From Nitrosomonadaceae bacterium (GTDB taxonomy: Bacteria; Pseudomonadota; Gammaproteobacteria; Burkholderiales; Nitrosomonadaceae), in contig CAKKRO010000194.1 in assembly GCA_919902625.1 (NCBI GenBank), positions 8,620-17,429 of the forward strand: a DNA stretch of 8,810 nt, read 5' to 3'. Positions 1-5,997 of this stretch are shown piece by piece. Both the position numbers and the translations under genes were made by a program. Each line of letters starts with the position of its first letter. Position 1 is the first letter of the stretch. Under the pieces are notes generated by a model, which was given only the letters and a program-made list of their open reading frames with translations, made no database searches and had not been told where the DNA came from.

Positions 1-408
1 CTGCTGATTGGGTATTTCTGTTGGCATGGCATGATTCCGCTGTAACAATTCTGCTGCTATTTTCCGATGAAAACCCGCACGCTTTATGGCATCTTCCGCA
101 GTTTCCTCGTAATAGCGAATATTGGCCAAAGTATGTGATTTAAAATCCTGGCCTTGTCGACCATAATAATAACTATGATCCTCGTATTCTTCTAGCGCTT
201 CCTTTTTTTCTTCAACTTTTGCTACCATTTCTTTAGCCAGATCGTCATAGTAATTTGCCAAATTCGTATGATCGCTATGCGTTTTGGCATTCTGTACCAT
301 CTTTCCGCTATCTGTATCTTGCGCTTCCAGATGACTCAATTGCGCACAGGCGACCAATAGAGAAAGCATAGGTAAAACTGCAAAATATTTTCCCAGTTTT
401 GTATTCAT
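1..408 (-). CDS. Small helical lipoprotein, hypothetical (C-terminus beyond left edge)
   Basis: An open frame of 136 codons runs from an ATG at 408-406 to the window edge without a stop, so the C-terminus is missing. The N-terminus is a lipoprotein signal: a short basic start, a hydrophobic stretch at residues 8-20, and a lipobox Leu-Val-Ala-Cys with Cys21 as the expected lipidation site. Ala22-Gln23 follow, with no Asp at +2, so by the E. coli sorting rule the protein should go to the outer membrane. The mature part is rich in Glu, Lys, His and Tyr and looks helical. A pattern of His-Thr, Leu-Ala-Asn, Tyr-Tyr, two acidic residues and a later Ala occurs twice (residues 47-58 and 92-104), suggesting an internal duplication. 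A GGAG lies 11 bases upstream of the start. I recognise no specific family and assign no function. It is 165 bases downstream of the response regulator gene, on the same strand, and could be co-transcribed with it. Confidence 0.8.
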   Translation of the reverse strand, partial: MNTKLGKYFAVLPMLSLLVACAQLSHLEAQDTDSGKMVQNAKTHSDHTNLANYYDDLAKEMVAKVEEKKEALEEYEDHSYYYGRQGQDFKSHTLANIRYYEETAEDAIKRAGFHRKIAAELLQRNHAMPTEIPNQQ

Positions 409-573
409 GATAGTAATAGCTCCAAGTAGAATGATACAGGTGCGCATCCTATCTCAGCCGGCATTACCGAGTATATTGGGGAAACTATTGTTTTTTAATC
501 AGGGAAACCATTAGGCAACAGTCTGTCCGGCAGAAAAGACCATGATTGCTTGACCTTCTCCGGGTAAGCATTC

Positions 574-1230
574 TTAATGTTCCTCGGAGATCCAGCGAGT
601 GGCGTAACGTATCAAATCGGCACCATCTTTCAGATTCAACTTGACTCGGATATTAAAACGATGTGTTTCAATGGTTTTAATGCTGCGGCAAAGTAACTTG
701 GCGATTTCCTGGCTGCTATGTCCTGATCCAATCAAATGGAGTACTTCAAATTCACTGGGAGTCAGGGTGTTGATCAACTGTTCAGGTTCTGAACCGCCTG
801 TTACCATCCGTTTCAGTAACTTCTCGTGCATTTGTTTGCTTAAATATACGTTCCCCTTTAATACTTCACGGATAGCAGTCAGCAATACTTCACCAGGCTC
901 CTGCTTCATGACATAACCACGCGCTCCGGCTCGTAAAGCGCGTTCAGCATATACCGATTCATCATGCATGGAAATAAAAAGTACAGGGAGAGAAGGAATC
1001 AGAGCGTGCATGCTTTTTATCACTTCGAAACCGGATACTGTCTTAAGAGTGACATCCAACAAAACAATATCGGCAGGGCCATTTTTCTTGAGTATCGCCA
1101 GTGCTTCATTGCCGTCACCCGCTTCAGCAAATACCTCCATATCGGGTTCCAGATTGATGAGCATCGCCATGCCATGCCTTAGCATGGCATGATCATCCAC
1201 CAACATGACTTTTGCTTTCTCTGTTGACAT
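574..1230 (-). CDS. NarL/FixJ-type response regulator with LuxR HTH
   Basis: This is a DNA-binding response regulator of 218 residues, the usual length for the NarL/FixJ/UvrY group. The receiver domain covers about residues 6-122: acidic pair Asp12-Asp13, phosphoacceptor Asp59 in the LLDV strand, Ser87 in the Thr/Ser position, and conserved Lys109 after Gly-Tyr-Val-Met. A linker leads to a LuxR-type helix-turn-helix at about 152-212, starting Leu-Thr-Pro-Ser-Glu-Phe-Glu-Val-Leu; the recognition-helix region is IAKLLCRSIKTIETHR. The gene follows the sensor kinase with a single base between the kinase stop (1234-1232) and this ATG (1230-1228), and only a weak GGATGG precedes it, so translational coupling is likely. 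The kinase is almost certainly its partner. Target genes cannot be read from this window. All key residues are present and nothing looks broken. Confidence 0.93.
   Translation of the reverse strand: MSTEKAKVMLVDDHAMLRHGMAMLINLEPDMEVFAEAGDGNEALAILKKNGPADIVLLDVTLKTVSGFEVIKSMHALIPSLPVLFISMHDESVYAERALRAGARGYVMKQEPGEVLLTAIREVLKGNVYLSKQMHEKLLKRMVTGGSEPEQLINTLTPSEFEVLHLIGSGHSSQEIAKLLCRSIKTIETHRFNIRVKLNLKDGADLIRYATRWISEEH
1168..1191. repeat. Nine-base inverted repeat inside the response regulator gene
   Basis: CATGCCATG at 1168-1176 and CATGGCATG at 1183-1191 are perfect inverted repeats around a six-base loop. In the mRNA the hairpin would lie about 40-63 bases after the regulator start codon, in the codons for His14 to Met21. 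It may be a by-product of the His-Ala-Met ... His-Gly-Met-Ala codons, or a structure that affects early elongation. No regulatory role is shown. Confidence 0.5.
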
Positions 1231-1231
1231 A

Positions 1232-3691
1232 TTAAGCCATCCGCATTTCTAAACGAACTTCTGTGCCGCCTTCGCTACGTGATAGAAATTCCAGCTTTGC
1301 ACCCAACTGCCTTGCACGGTATTGCATAATTTTAATGCCCATTCCCGATACTGTTTGATGATCGGCATCAATCCCTGCAAAACCGCTGCCGTCATCACAA
1401 ATCGATAGACAAAGTATTCCTTTCCCGGAAGTCAACGATAGGGTTATATGCTGCGCTTTACCGTGACGTATTGCATTATTGGCAGCTTCCTGGGCAATTC
1501 GATACAGGTTAAGTGCCAGACTATTATCATTAATGGCGATCCCATTTTTACATAAAAAATCACAAGTAATATTATAAGTCGCCGCTATTCTCGCTGCTAA
1601 CGTTTGCAATGCCGGTATTAGGCCATTGGCTTCCAGTTCAAAGGGCAGCAGCCCTTGAGCGAGTTGCTTGATCTGTATGACAGCGATCTGCGCTTGCGAG
1701 GCAATGGAGGCGGCTACGGTTGCCATGCTCTCATTTCCCATGGCAAATATTTTTTTCTCTAAGGCTCTTGCCTGATAGCCAATTGCGGCAACCTGCTGAC
1801 CGAGATTGTCATGCAATTCCTGTCCGATCGTATGCGCCTGCTCTTCCGCTATAAATACCAATGCCTGTTCTAAGCGTTTACGTTCAAGCCAACTCTCCAG
1901 ATCACTCGCGATGGCATTGACGAGCTTCTGTTCTTCCGGTACCAGGAATGGTTTATCTGCGGGGTAGAATACACGTAATTGCCCGCAGACTTTGCCGTTG
2001 ACACTAATCTCAGACCGGCAGGTACAGGCTGGATCTCTTGCTGCACGTGAATGATCATGTATTCTGCCGGTAATTTTTTTCTTTGATTGCAATGACGGCT
2101 GTGTGAGGTCTTGATGATATTTTCCGGAAGTGAACTGCCAATTATCCAGTTCGATGACAGCCGTTGCAATCTCAGGGAATTGCACGGCTGGAATCAGATG
2201 TTCGAAAATATTCTGACAGACATTATCTATCGATGATTCCATGCCAATTTCACGCCGGATTTCATAGAGACAAGTGATTTCCTTTAAACGCTCGCGTAGT
2301 AATTCATCAATGTGTTTGCGTTCAAGCCACCGTGCCAGCTCACTTGCAATCGCGTCAATAAGCCTTTGTTCTTCCAGTACCAGAAAAGGCTTTTCTTCGG
2401 GATAGAATACACTTAATTGGCCACATACCTTGTCGTTGATTTTGATCTTCGATTTCAGTTCATGGGTGAGATTCTGATTATAATTCTTGGAAGTGATTTG
2501 TCTGCCATCGAGTTCGATCACTACGGAAGTATCCTCCGGATATTGCATCGCTGGTATCAGGTGTTTGAGAATCTGCTGACATGCTTCATCCACTGATAAC
2601 TCCAGCCCCATGCTGCGGCGGATCTCATAAAGGCAAGTGATTTCCTTCAGACGTTCACGCAGCTCAATCTCCTTATGGCTCAGCTCAACAGAAAATTGCT
2701 CGGCTTTTTCCTTGGCAGTGCGTGCTTCTCTTTCTGACGTGATCAGTTTGCGTACAAACCAGTTCAATAGCAGTATTTCGGCGATAATCAGTCCGGCAAG
2801 ATAAAGAATGATGTTTTTCAATTCTTCAGTGACTGGCCTGAATAATTCCTCTTCGTCCAGTTTCAGAATCATGCCGAGGCCGATAGTGCGTAATGGTGCG
2901 TATGCTTCTATTACCGGTACTTGACGGTAATCCTTTACGGCGATAACGCCGCTTTTTCCATCTAATGCATAACTTATCGGCAGTACCCCATCTCCCGTCG
3001 CACGTTTCAAGTACTTAAATTTTACACCATCAACTTGGCTTATTAAGCAAGCCATTTCCTGCTTGCCTTGTCCCGGTGGTGCGCACAATATAAATTCTCC
3101 GGTTTCACCGATCGACCTTATTTCACTGAATCTGCGGGTTAGTTGCGGTAGTGTGATTTCCGTTGTGATGCTGCCAATACGACGCTTATCTTCGTCTAAT
3201 ACATCTTTACTGGTACGTAGAACAAACTGTCCGTCCCATATTAGGGAAGTATTATTGTGCTTGCTCAGTGGTAATGACTGGGCCTGGTTTTCGGAGAAAC
3301 GGCCTACTTGCGACAATGCGTTACCATGCATATCATAAACGGTTGCCGCAGAAAAACCGGCCTGCATCAATGAGTTGACGTTACGCGCAAGATCATGCAA
3401 CGCGCTATCGTTATCTGGTTGCGCATTGAGTTCCTGCATTGATTGAATCAGAAAAGGGCGGAGAGCCAACGCACGAGTATCCGCTACCCCTTTTTCAACT
3501 TGACTTTCAATGAGAAGCGCTTTGCCTTGTAAAGCGACATCCAGACCTCTACCGAGTACGGATTCAATTTGTTGTTGCATCGCGCTATAGACTGCAATAC
3601 CTGTCGTCAGAGTCAATCCCAACAATAGCAGGCCGCCAATAATACTGATCTTGCGATCGTCATGTGTTAAAAGCAAACCATTCTCCTTCAT
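1232..3691 (-). CDS. Membrane sensor histidine kinase (HisKA_3) with tandem GAF-like domains
   Basis: This is a transmembrane sensor kinase of the NarX/DegS class, 819 residues. In order: transmembrane helix 1 (about 16-37); an extracytoplasmic sensor region of about 250 residues whose end, with the AYAPLRTIGLGMILKLDEEE stretch, resembles Cache-type sensors; transmembrane helix 2 (about 293-313); a charged coiled coil (about 315-343); GAF-like unit 1 (344-464); GAF-like unit 2 (465-609); dimerisation/phosphoacceptor domain with His627 in ELHDNLGQ; and an ATP-binding domain with N-box Asn738-Asn739, G1 box DDGSGF (766-771) and G2 box around SGMGIKIM (782-789). All catalytic motifs are intact. 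Both GAF-like units begin LRERLKEITCLYEIRR; unit 2 alone carries an extra stretch of about 25 residues (see the palindromic insertion). The ATG start at 3691 has a poor ribosome site; a TTG at codon 6 has a good one. The kinase is coupled to the response regulator gene downstream. The signal it senses is unknown. Confidence 0.93.
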   Translation of the reverse strand: MKENGLLLTHDDRKISIIGGLLLLGLTLTTGIAVYSAMQQQIESVLGRGLDVALQGKALLIESQVEKGVADTRALALRPFLIQSMQELNAQPDNDSALHDLARNVNSLMQAGFSAATVYDMHGNALSQVGRFSENQAQSLPLSKHNNTSLIWDGQFVLRTSKDVLDEDKRRIGSITTEITLPQLTRRFSEIRSIGETGEFILCAPPGQGKQEMACLISQVDGVKFKYLKRATGDGVLPISYALDGKSGVIAVKDYRQVPVIEAYAPLRTIGLGMILKLDEEELFRPVTEELKNIILYLAGLIIAEILLLNWFVRKLITSEREARTAKEKAEQFSVELSHKEIELRERLKEITCLYEIRRSMGLELSVDEACQQILKHLIPAMQYPEDTSVVIELDGRQITSKNYNQNLTHELKSKIKINDKVCGQLSVFYPEEKPFLVLEEQRLIDAIASELARWLERKHIDELLRERLKEITCLYEIRREIGMESSIDNVCQNIFEHLIPAVQFPEIATAVIELDNWQFTSGKYHQDLTQPSLQSKKKITGRIHDHSRAARDPACTCRSEISVNGKVCGQLRVFYPADKPFLVPEEQKLVNAIASDLESWLERKRLEQALVFIAEEQAHTIGQELHDNLGQQVAAIGYQARALEKKIFAMGNESMATVAASIASQAQIAVIQIKQLAQGLLPFELEANGLIPALQTLAARIAATYNITCDFLCKNGIAINDNSLALNLYRIAQEAANNAIRHGKAQHITLSLTSGKGILCLSICDDGSGFAGIDADHQTVSGMGIKIMQYRARQLGAKLEFLSRSEGGTEVRLEMRMA
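1865..2299 (-). repeat. GAF-like tandem unit 2 (longer copy)
   Basis: Encodes kinase residues 465-609. It repeats unit 1 from LRERLKEITCLYEIRR through HLIPA, the VIEL strand, KVCGQL-VFYP, KPFLV-EEQ and the WLERK end. The DNA is also visibly similar, for example a shared run of CAAGTGATTTCCTT in both, so this is a tandem duplication within the gene rather than two independently acquired domains. It is 25 residues longer than unit 1, all of the difference lying just before KVCGQL. Confidence 0.85.
2014..2071. mobile_element. Putative palindromic element inserted in frame in the kinase gene
   Basis: ACCGGCAG at 2014-2021 and CTGCCGGT at 2064-2071 form a perfect eight-base inverted repeat, extendable with a one-base bulge by TACA/TGTA. 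The enclosed DNA encodes kinase residues Thr541 to Ser560, including ARDPACTCR, which read unlike the rest of the domain. Comparison with tandem unit 1 shows that unit 2 has 25 extra residues exactly here. TAATCT at 2005-2010 and TAATTT at 2071-2076 might be an imperfect flanking duplication, 66 bases apart and therefore frame-preserving. The insertion is inferred from the sister repeat. The class of element is unknown; the Rickettsia palindromic elements found in genes are an analogy, not a match. Confidence 0.5.
2300..2662 (-). repeat. GAF-like tandem unit 1 (shorter, probably ancestral form)
   Basis: Encodes kinase residues 344-464 (121 residues). The phrases LIPAMQYPE, VIEL, KVCGQLSVFYPEEKPFL and LEEQRLIDAIASELARWLE match the GAF-like module found in many sensor kinases, where LIPPxWQYPEITCARI and GPFLxEERxLIxAIA are typical. 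The module usually lacks an insert between the ITSKNY strand and KVCGQL, so this copy has the normal form. Confidence 0.85.
3674..3688 (-). promoter_or_regulatory. Strong Shine-Dalgarno favouring a TTG start for the kinase
   Basis: On the minus strand AAGGAG (3688-3683) lies six bases before an in-frame TTG (3676-3674), which is codon 6 of the kinase. The ATG at 3691 has only a weak GGAA in front of it. Translation may therefore start at TTG, giving 814 residues; the transmembrane helix is kept either way. Confidence 0.4.
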
Positions 3692-3716
3692 TGGGTTCCG
3701 GGCTTATGTGGTTTGA

Positions 3717-3722
3717 ATTATA
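3717..3722 (-). promoter_or_regulatory. Candidate -10 box for the kinase/regulator operon
   Basis: TATAAT, the consensus -10 hexamer, reads on the minus strand at 3722-3717, about 26 bases before the kinase ATG in the gap after sixA. No good -35 hexamer sits 16-18 bases upstream, so it is a weak call that would need an activator or another element. Confidence 0.3.
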
Positions 3723-3775
3723 AGTACAATTATCAGACAACTCCAGAGAACAATCTAGACAAGAAAGCTTTATTG

Positions 3776-3803
3776 TTATAAAACTTGCCGGCATCTTTTA
3801 TAA
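3776..3803. repeat. 28-base near-perfect palindrome over the sixA stop codon
   Basis: The arms TTATAAAA (3776-3783) and TTTTATAA (3796-3803) are perfect inverted repeats around a central self-complementary TGCCGGCA (3786-3793); only the two positions between arm and core on each side fail to pair. The sixA stop codon (3800-3798) lies inside it. It could be an intrinsic terminator for sixA, having an A-rich left arm and a U-rich right arm in RNA, or an operator upstream of the kinase operon. The strong dyad symmetry is seen directly; the role is inferred. Confidence 0.55.
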
Positions 3804-4310
3804 TTCTTTGGGTCTGATCAGGTATTGCAGGTATGCCTGATGGGGTTTTGTCGTGATTGCAGCGTTGCCATAATCAAGCACCGCCACTGCGGCGCTTGTT
3901 AGTAACTTATCTGAACTGCTAAGCCGTGGTGGATCCCTGGATAGATAACAGAGTAATTGATCAAGGCCGGGATTATGGCCAATGATGAATAGCGTATGGG
4001 CACCTTTGCTATATTGATTGACAAGAGAGAGCAAGTTTTTCAGTGATGACTCATAGATTTTGGCTTCCCAAAGTACATTATTTTCCGTTATGCCCAGTTT
4101 CTTTAAGACCAATTGACATGTTTGCTTTGCCCGTAATGCAGGCGAACAAATGATTCGATCCATGCTATATTGGTTCTTTTTCAACCATTTTCCCATTGAC
4201 TTTGCGGCTTTTCTCCCGCGTGTTGTCAGAGGGCGATCGAAATCTGATCGATTTTCTTCAGACCCATCTGATTTGGCATGACGCATTATTATAAGCTTAT
4301 GTTCTTGCAT
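3798..4310 (-). CDS. sixA: Phosphohistidine phosphatase SixA
   Basis: SixA belongs to the histidine phosphatase (RHG) superfamily and takes phosphate off phosphohistidine proteins; in E. coli the known targets are the HPt domain of ArcB and the nitrogen phosphotransferase protein NPr. Length here is 170 residues, near the family norm of about 160. Visible motifs: LIIMRHAKS with the catalytic His11 and Arg10, the SixA-typical FDRPLTTRGRKAA (24-36), CSPALRAKQT with Arg60 (55-64), and FIIGHNPGLDQL with the second active-site His112. No signal peptide is present, so it is cytoplasmic. It is divergent from ppx with 48 bases between the two starts. No clear Shine-Dalgarno precedes the ATG at 4310, which is nonetheless the only sensible start before the RHA motif. 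In betaproteobacteria sixA is often found with ppk and ppx, so a link to polyphosphate or to the nearby kinase is possible but not demonstrated. Confidence 0.92.
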   Translation of the reverse strand: MQEHKLIIMRHAKSDGSEENRSDFDRPLTTRGRKAAKSMGKWLKKNQYSMDRIICSPALRAKQTCQLVLKKLGITENNVLWEAKIYESSLKNLLSLVNQYSKGAHTLFIIGHNPGLDQLLCYLSRDPPRLSSSDKLLTSAAVAVLDYGNAAITTKPHQAYLQYLIRPKEL

Positions 4311-4358
4311 GAGTATTTTTATGGAATCCGTTAATTTGCCTAATATACTACCATTCCT
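4311..4358. promoter_or_regulatory. Short divergent sixA/ppx promoter region
   Basis: Only 48 AT-rich bases separate the two start codons. TAATATACT near 4341-4349 offers overlapping -10-like hexamers on both strands, but neither has a good -35 at normal spacing. No Shine-Dalgarno is visible for either gene, so short or leaderless transcripts are possible. I see no Pho box. Confidence 0.35.
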
Positions 4359-5855
4359 ATGACTTTAAATATGGATGAATCCTATGCCGCTGTAGATTTA
4401 GGCTCTAACAGCTTTCACATGATAGTGGCTAATTGGGTGGATGGCCGTCTACAGATCATTGATCGCATGAAGGAGATGGTCAGGCTGGCTTCAGGATTGA
4501 ACGACAAACAGGAATTATCGAAGGAATCGATGCAGCAGGCACTGGAATGTTTGCAACGATTTGGACAACGCATCAGAGAAATTCCTCATGTGAATGTTCG
4601 CGCAGTCGGTACCAATACACTGCGTCAGGCGCGCAATGGCGGTGTTTTCTTGTCTCAGGCGTATATTGCGCTGGGCCATCCGATAGAGATCATTGCCGGT
4701 CGTGAAGAAGCAAGACTGATTTACTCAGGGGTCGCGCATAGCTTGTATGATGAAGTCAATAAGCGCCTGGTGATTGATATCGGCGGCGGCAGCACGGAAT
4801 TGATTATTGGCCGGGGTTTTGATGCCTACTATACCGAAAGCCTTTATATGGGGTGTGTTAATGTGGGGCAGCGCTTTTTTGAGGATGGCAAGATAAAAGC
4901 TAAGAAAATGCGCAAAGCGGTTTTGTTTGCGATGCAGGAACTGGAATCCATCGAAGTGACGTATAAAAAAATGGGTTGGGATCATGCATTGGGATCTTCC
5001 GGCACGATTATGACCATCCGCGATGTGGTGCAGGCGCAAGGCTGGTGCGATTCGGGTATCACCGCCTCAGCGCTGACTCGATTGACAGAAACGCTCATTG
5101 CCATGGGCGATAGCGCGTCGATTAACCTCACCGGTTTATCAGAACGCAGGAAACCTGTATTCGCCAGCGGTGTGGCGATATTGTCTGGAGTTTTTGAAGC
5201 CTTGAATCTGGAGAAGATCAATGTATCTGAGGGTGCATTGCGCGAGGGCTTGCTGCATGATCTGATAGGCCGTGTGCATAATGAGGATATCAGAGACAAA
5301 ACCATTCTGGATGTATCGCAAAGGTACAACGTCGATATGGAGCAGGCGAATCGAGTCAAGGAAACGGCTGAAGCATTTTTTCATCAAGTAAAAGCAGATT
5401 GGGAACTGGATGAAAAAACAGATTTAAAATTATTACAGTGGGGTGCCCTGATCCACGAAATCGGTCTATCAGTTGCGCATAACCAGTATCACCGGCATGG
5501 CGCCTACCTGACCGCCAATTCAGACCTGGCAGGCTTCTCCCGGCAAGAGCAAACCAAGCTGGCAATGCTTGTTCGAAGCCATCGCAGAAAGTTTCCACTG
5601 GAAGAATTCGAGTCCATTACCTATTCGAGGAGAGCTTCTATCATCAGATTATCTGTCTTGTTAAGACTGGCGGTTGTTCTGCATAGAAGCCGGTCCAATA
5701 GTAGCTTGCCGGAAATACGGGCCGGCGTGAACAAAAACAGGGTGAATCTGCATTTTCCATCAGGTTGGCTGGATAAACACCCTTTAACGTTAGTGGATCT
5801 GAATACGGAGAAAAGTTTTCTGGAGATTGCGGATGTTAAGTTGATATTCGATTAA
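4359..5855 (+). CDS. ppx: Exopolyphosphatase (Ppx/GppA family)
   Basis: Ppx releases phosphate processively from the ends of polyphosphate chains in the cytoplasm. The 498 residues match the long two-part form of the family (about 510 in E. coli). The N-terminal actin-like half (about 8-305) shows the phosphate-1 loop YAAVDLGSNSFHM, the motif GTNTLRQARN, the catalytic Glu117 in GREEARLIYSG, the phosphate-2 loop IDIGGGSTE (139-147), and LGSSGTIM (211-218). The C-terminal half (about 310-498) is an HD-like domain with IHEIG around His366. GppA, which hydrolyses pppGpp, is the main alternative, but pairing with ppk favours Ppx. The start is ATG at 4359; a second ATG at 4371 is possible and neither has a visible ribosome site. 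The stop TAA (5853-5855) lies in the TTAA at the edge of the palindromic element shared with the ppk end. Confidence 0.94.
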   Translation: MTLNMDESYAAVDLGSNSFHMIVANWVDGRLQIIDRMKEMVRLASGLNDKQELSKESMQQALECLQRFGQRIREIPHVNVRAVGTNTLRQARNGGVFLSQAYIALGHPIEIIAGREEARLIYSGVAHSLYDEVNKRLVIDIGGGSTELIIGRGFDAYYTESLYMGCVNVGQRFFEDGKIKAKKMRKAVLFAMQELESIEVTYKKMGWDHALGSSGTIMTIRDVVQAQGWCDSGITASALTRLTETLIAMGDSASINLTGLSERRKPVFASGVAILSGVFEALNLEKINVSEGALREGLLHDLIGRVHNEDIRDKTILDVSQRYNVDMEQANRVKETAEAFFHQVKADWELDEKTDLKLLQWGALIHEIGLSVAHNQYHRHGAYLTANSDLAGFSRQEQTKLAMLVRSHRRKFPLEEFESITYSRRASIIRLSVLLRLAVVLHRSRSNSSLPEIRAGVNKNRVNLHFPSGWLDKHPLTLVDLNTEKSFLEIADVKLIFD

Positions 5856-5997
5856 CAGGCCATTGAAAAACGTATTCGAGGCGGCCATGCAAGGCAAAAA
5901 CAGGCGAAAAAGCGCAGTTTATGCCAGATAAATGAGCATTTTGAGCCTGTTTTTAACACGTAGCGGCAAAGCAGATAGTTTTTAAACGGCCTGTTAA
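5852..5997. mobile_element. TTAA-flanked long palindromic (MITE/REP-like) element between ppx and ppk
   Basis: The whole ppx-ppk gap is one long imperfect palindrome. The outer arms (5852-5871 and 5978-5997) match at 18 of 20 positions and start TTAACAGGCC. Inner arms AAAAACAGGC (5896-5905) and GCCTGTTTTT (5945-5954) are perfect, and a smaller TTTAT/ATAAA pair flanks the centre. All share a centre near 5925. TTAA occurs at both ends and may be a target duplication; it contains the stop codons of ppx (5853-5855) and of ppk (5996-5994). There is no room for a transposase, so the element would be non-autonomous. From memory, similar AACAGGCC...GGCCTGTT palindromes recur in nitrosomonads and some related proteobacteria, but I cannot count copies here. 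Confidence 0.7.
5896..5954. terminator. Possible bidirectional terminator inside the palindromic element
   Basis: A perfect ten-base stem, AAAAACAGGC with GCCTGTTTTT, has its 3' arm ending in a run of five T on either strand. Transcripts of ppx from the left and ppk from the right would both form a stem ending in U. The loop is long (39 bases) but partly self-paired. The position between two convergent genes fits termination; efficiency is unknown. Confidence 0.4.

Noticed and set aside
527..549. CCGGCAGAA followed by CATGAT, resembling one end of the palindrome in the kinase gene (2048-2070)
   Set aside because: Only a short, gapped similarity with no matching second arm; not enough to call a second copy.
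409..573. Terminator or promoter in the gap between the regulator and lipoprotein genes
   Set aside because: No stem followed by a T run and no convincing -35/-10 pair on the minus strand; only a GGAG ribosome site near the lipoprotein start is clear.
24..1193. Shared 12-base GCATGGCATGAT in the lipoprotein gene and in the regulator gene
   Set aside because: It falls in coding sequence in both places and is low in complexity; chance is a sufficient explanation.
1870..2169. Alternative 99-codon minus-strand reading frame crossing the palindromic insert, as a sign of a frameshift in the kinase
   Set aside because: The kinase frame continues without a break on both sides with good domain matches, and the alternative frame has no recognisable content.
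4725..5598. Several minus-strand reading frames opposite ppx
   Set aside because: They are shadows of a well-supported gene, overlap each other, and show no recognisable motifs.
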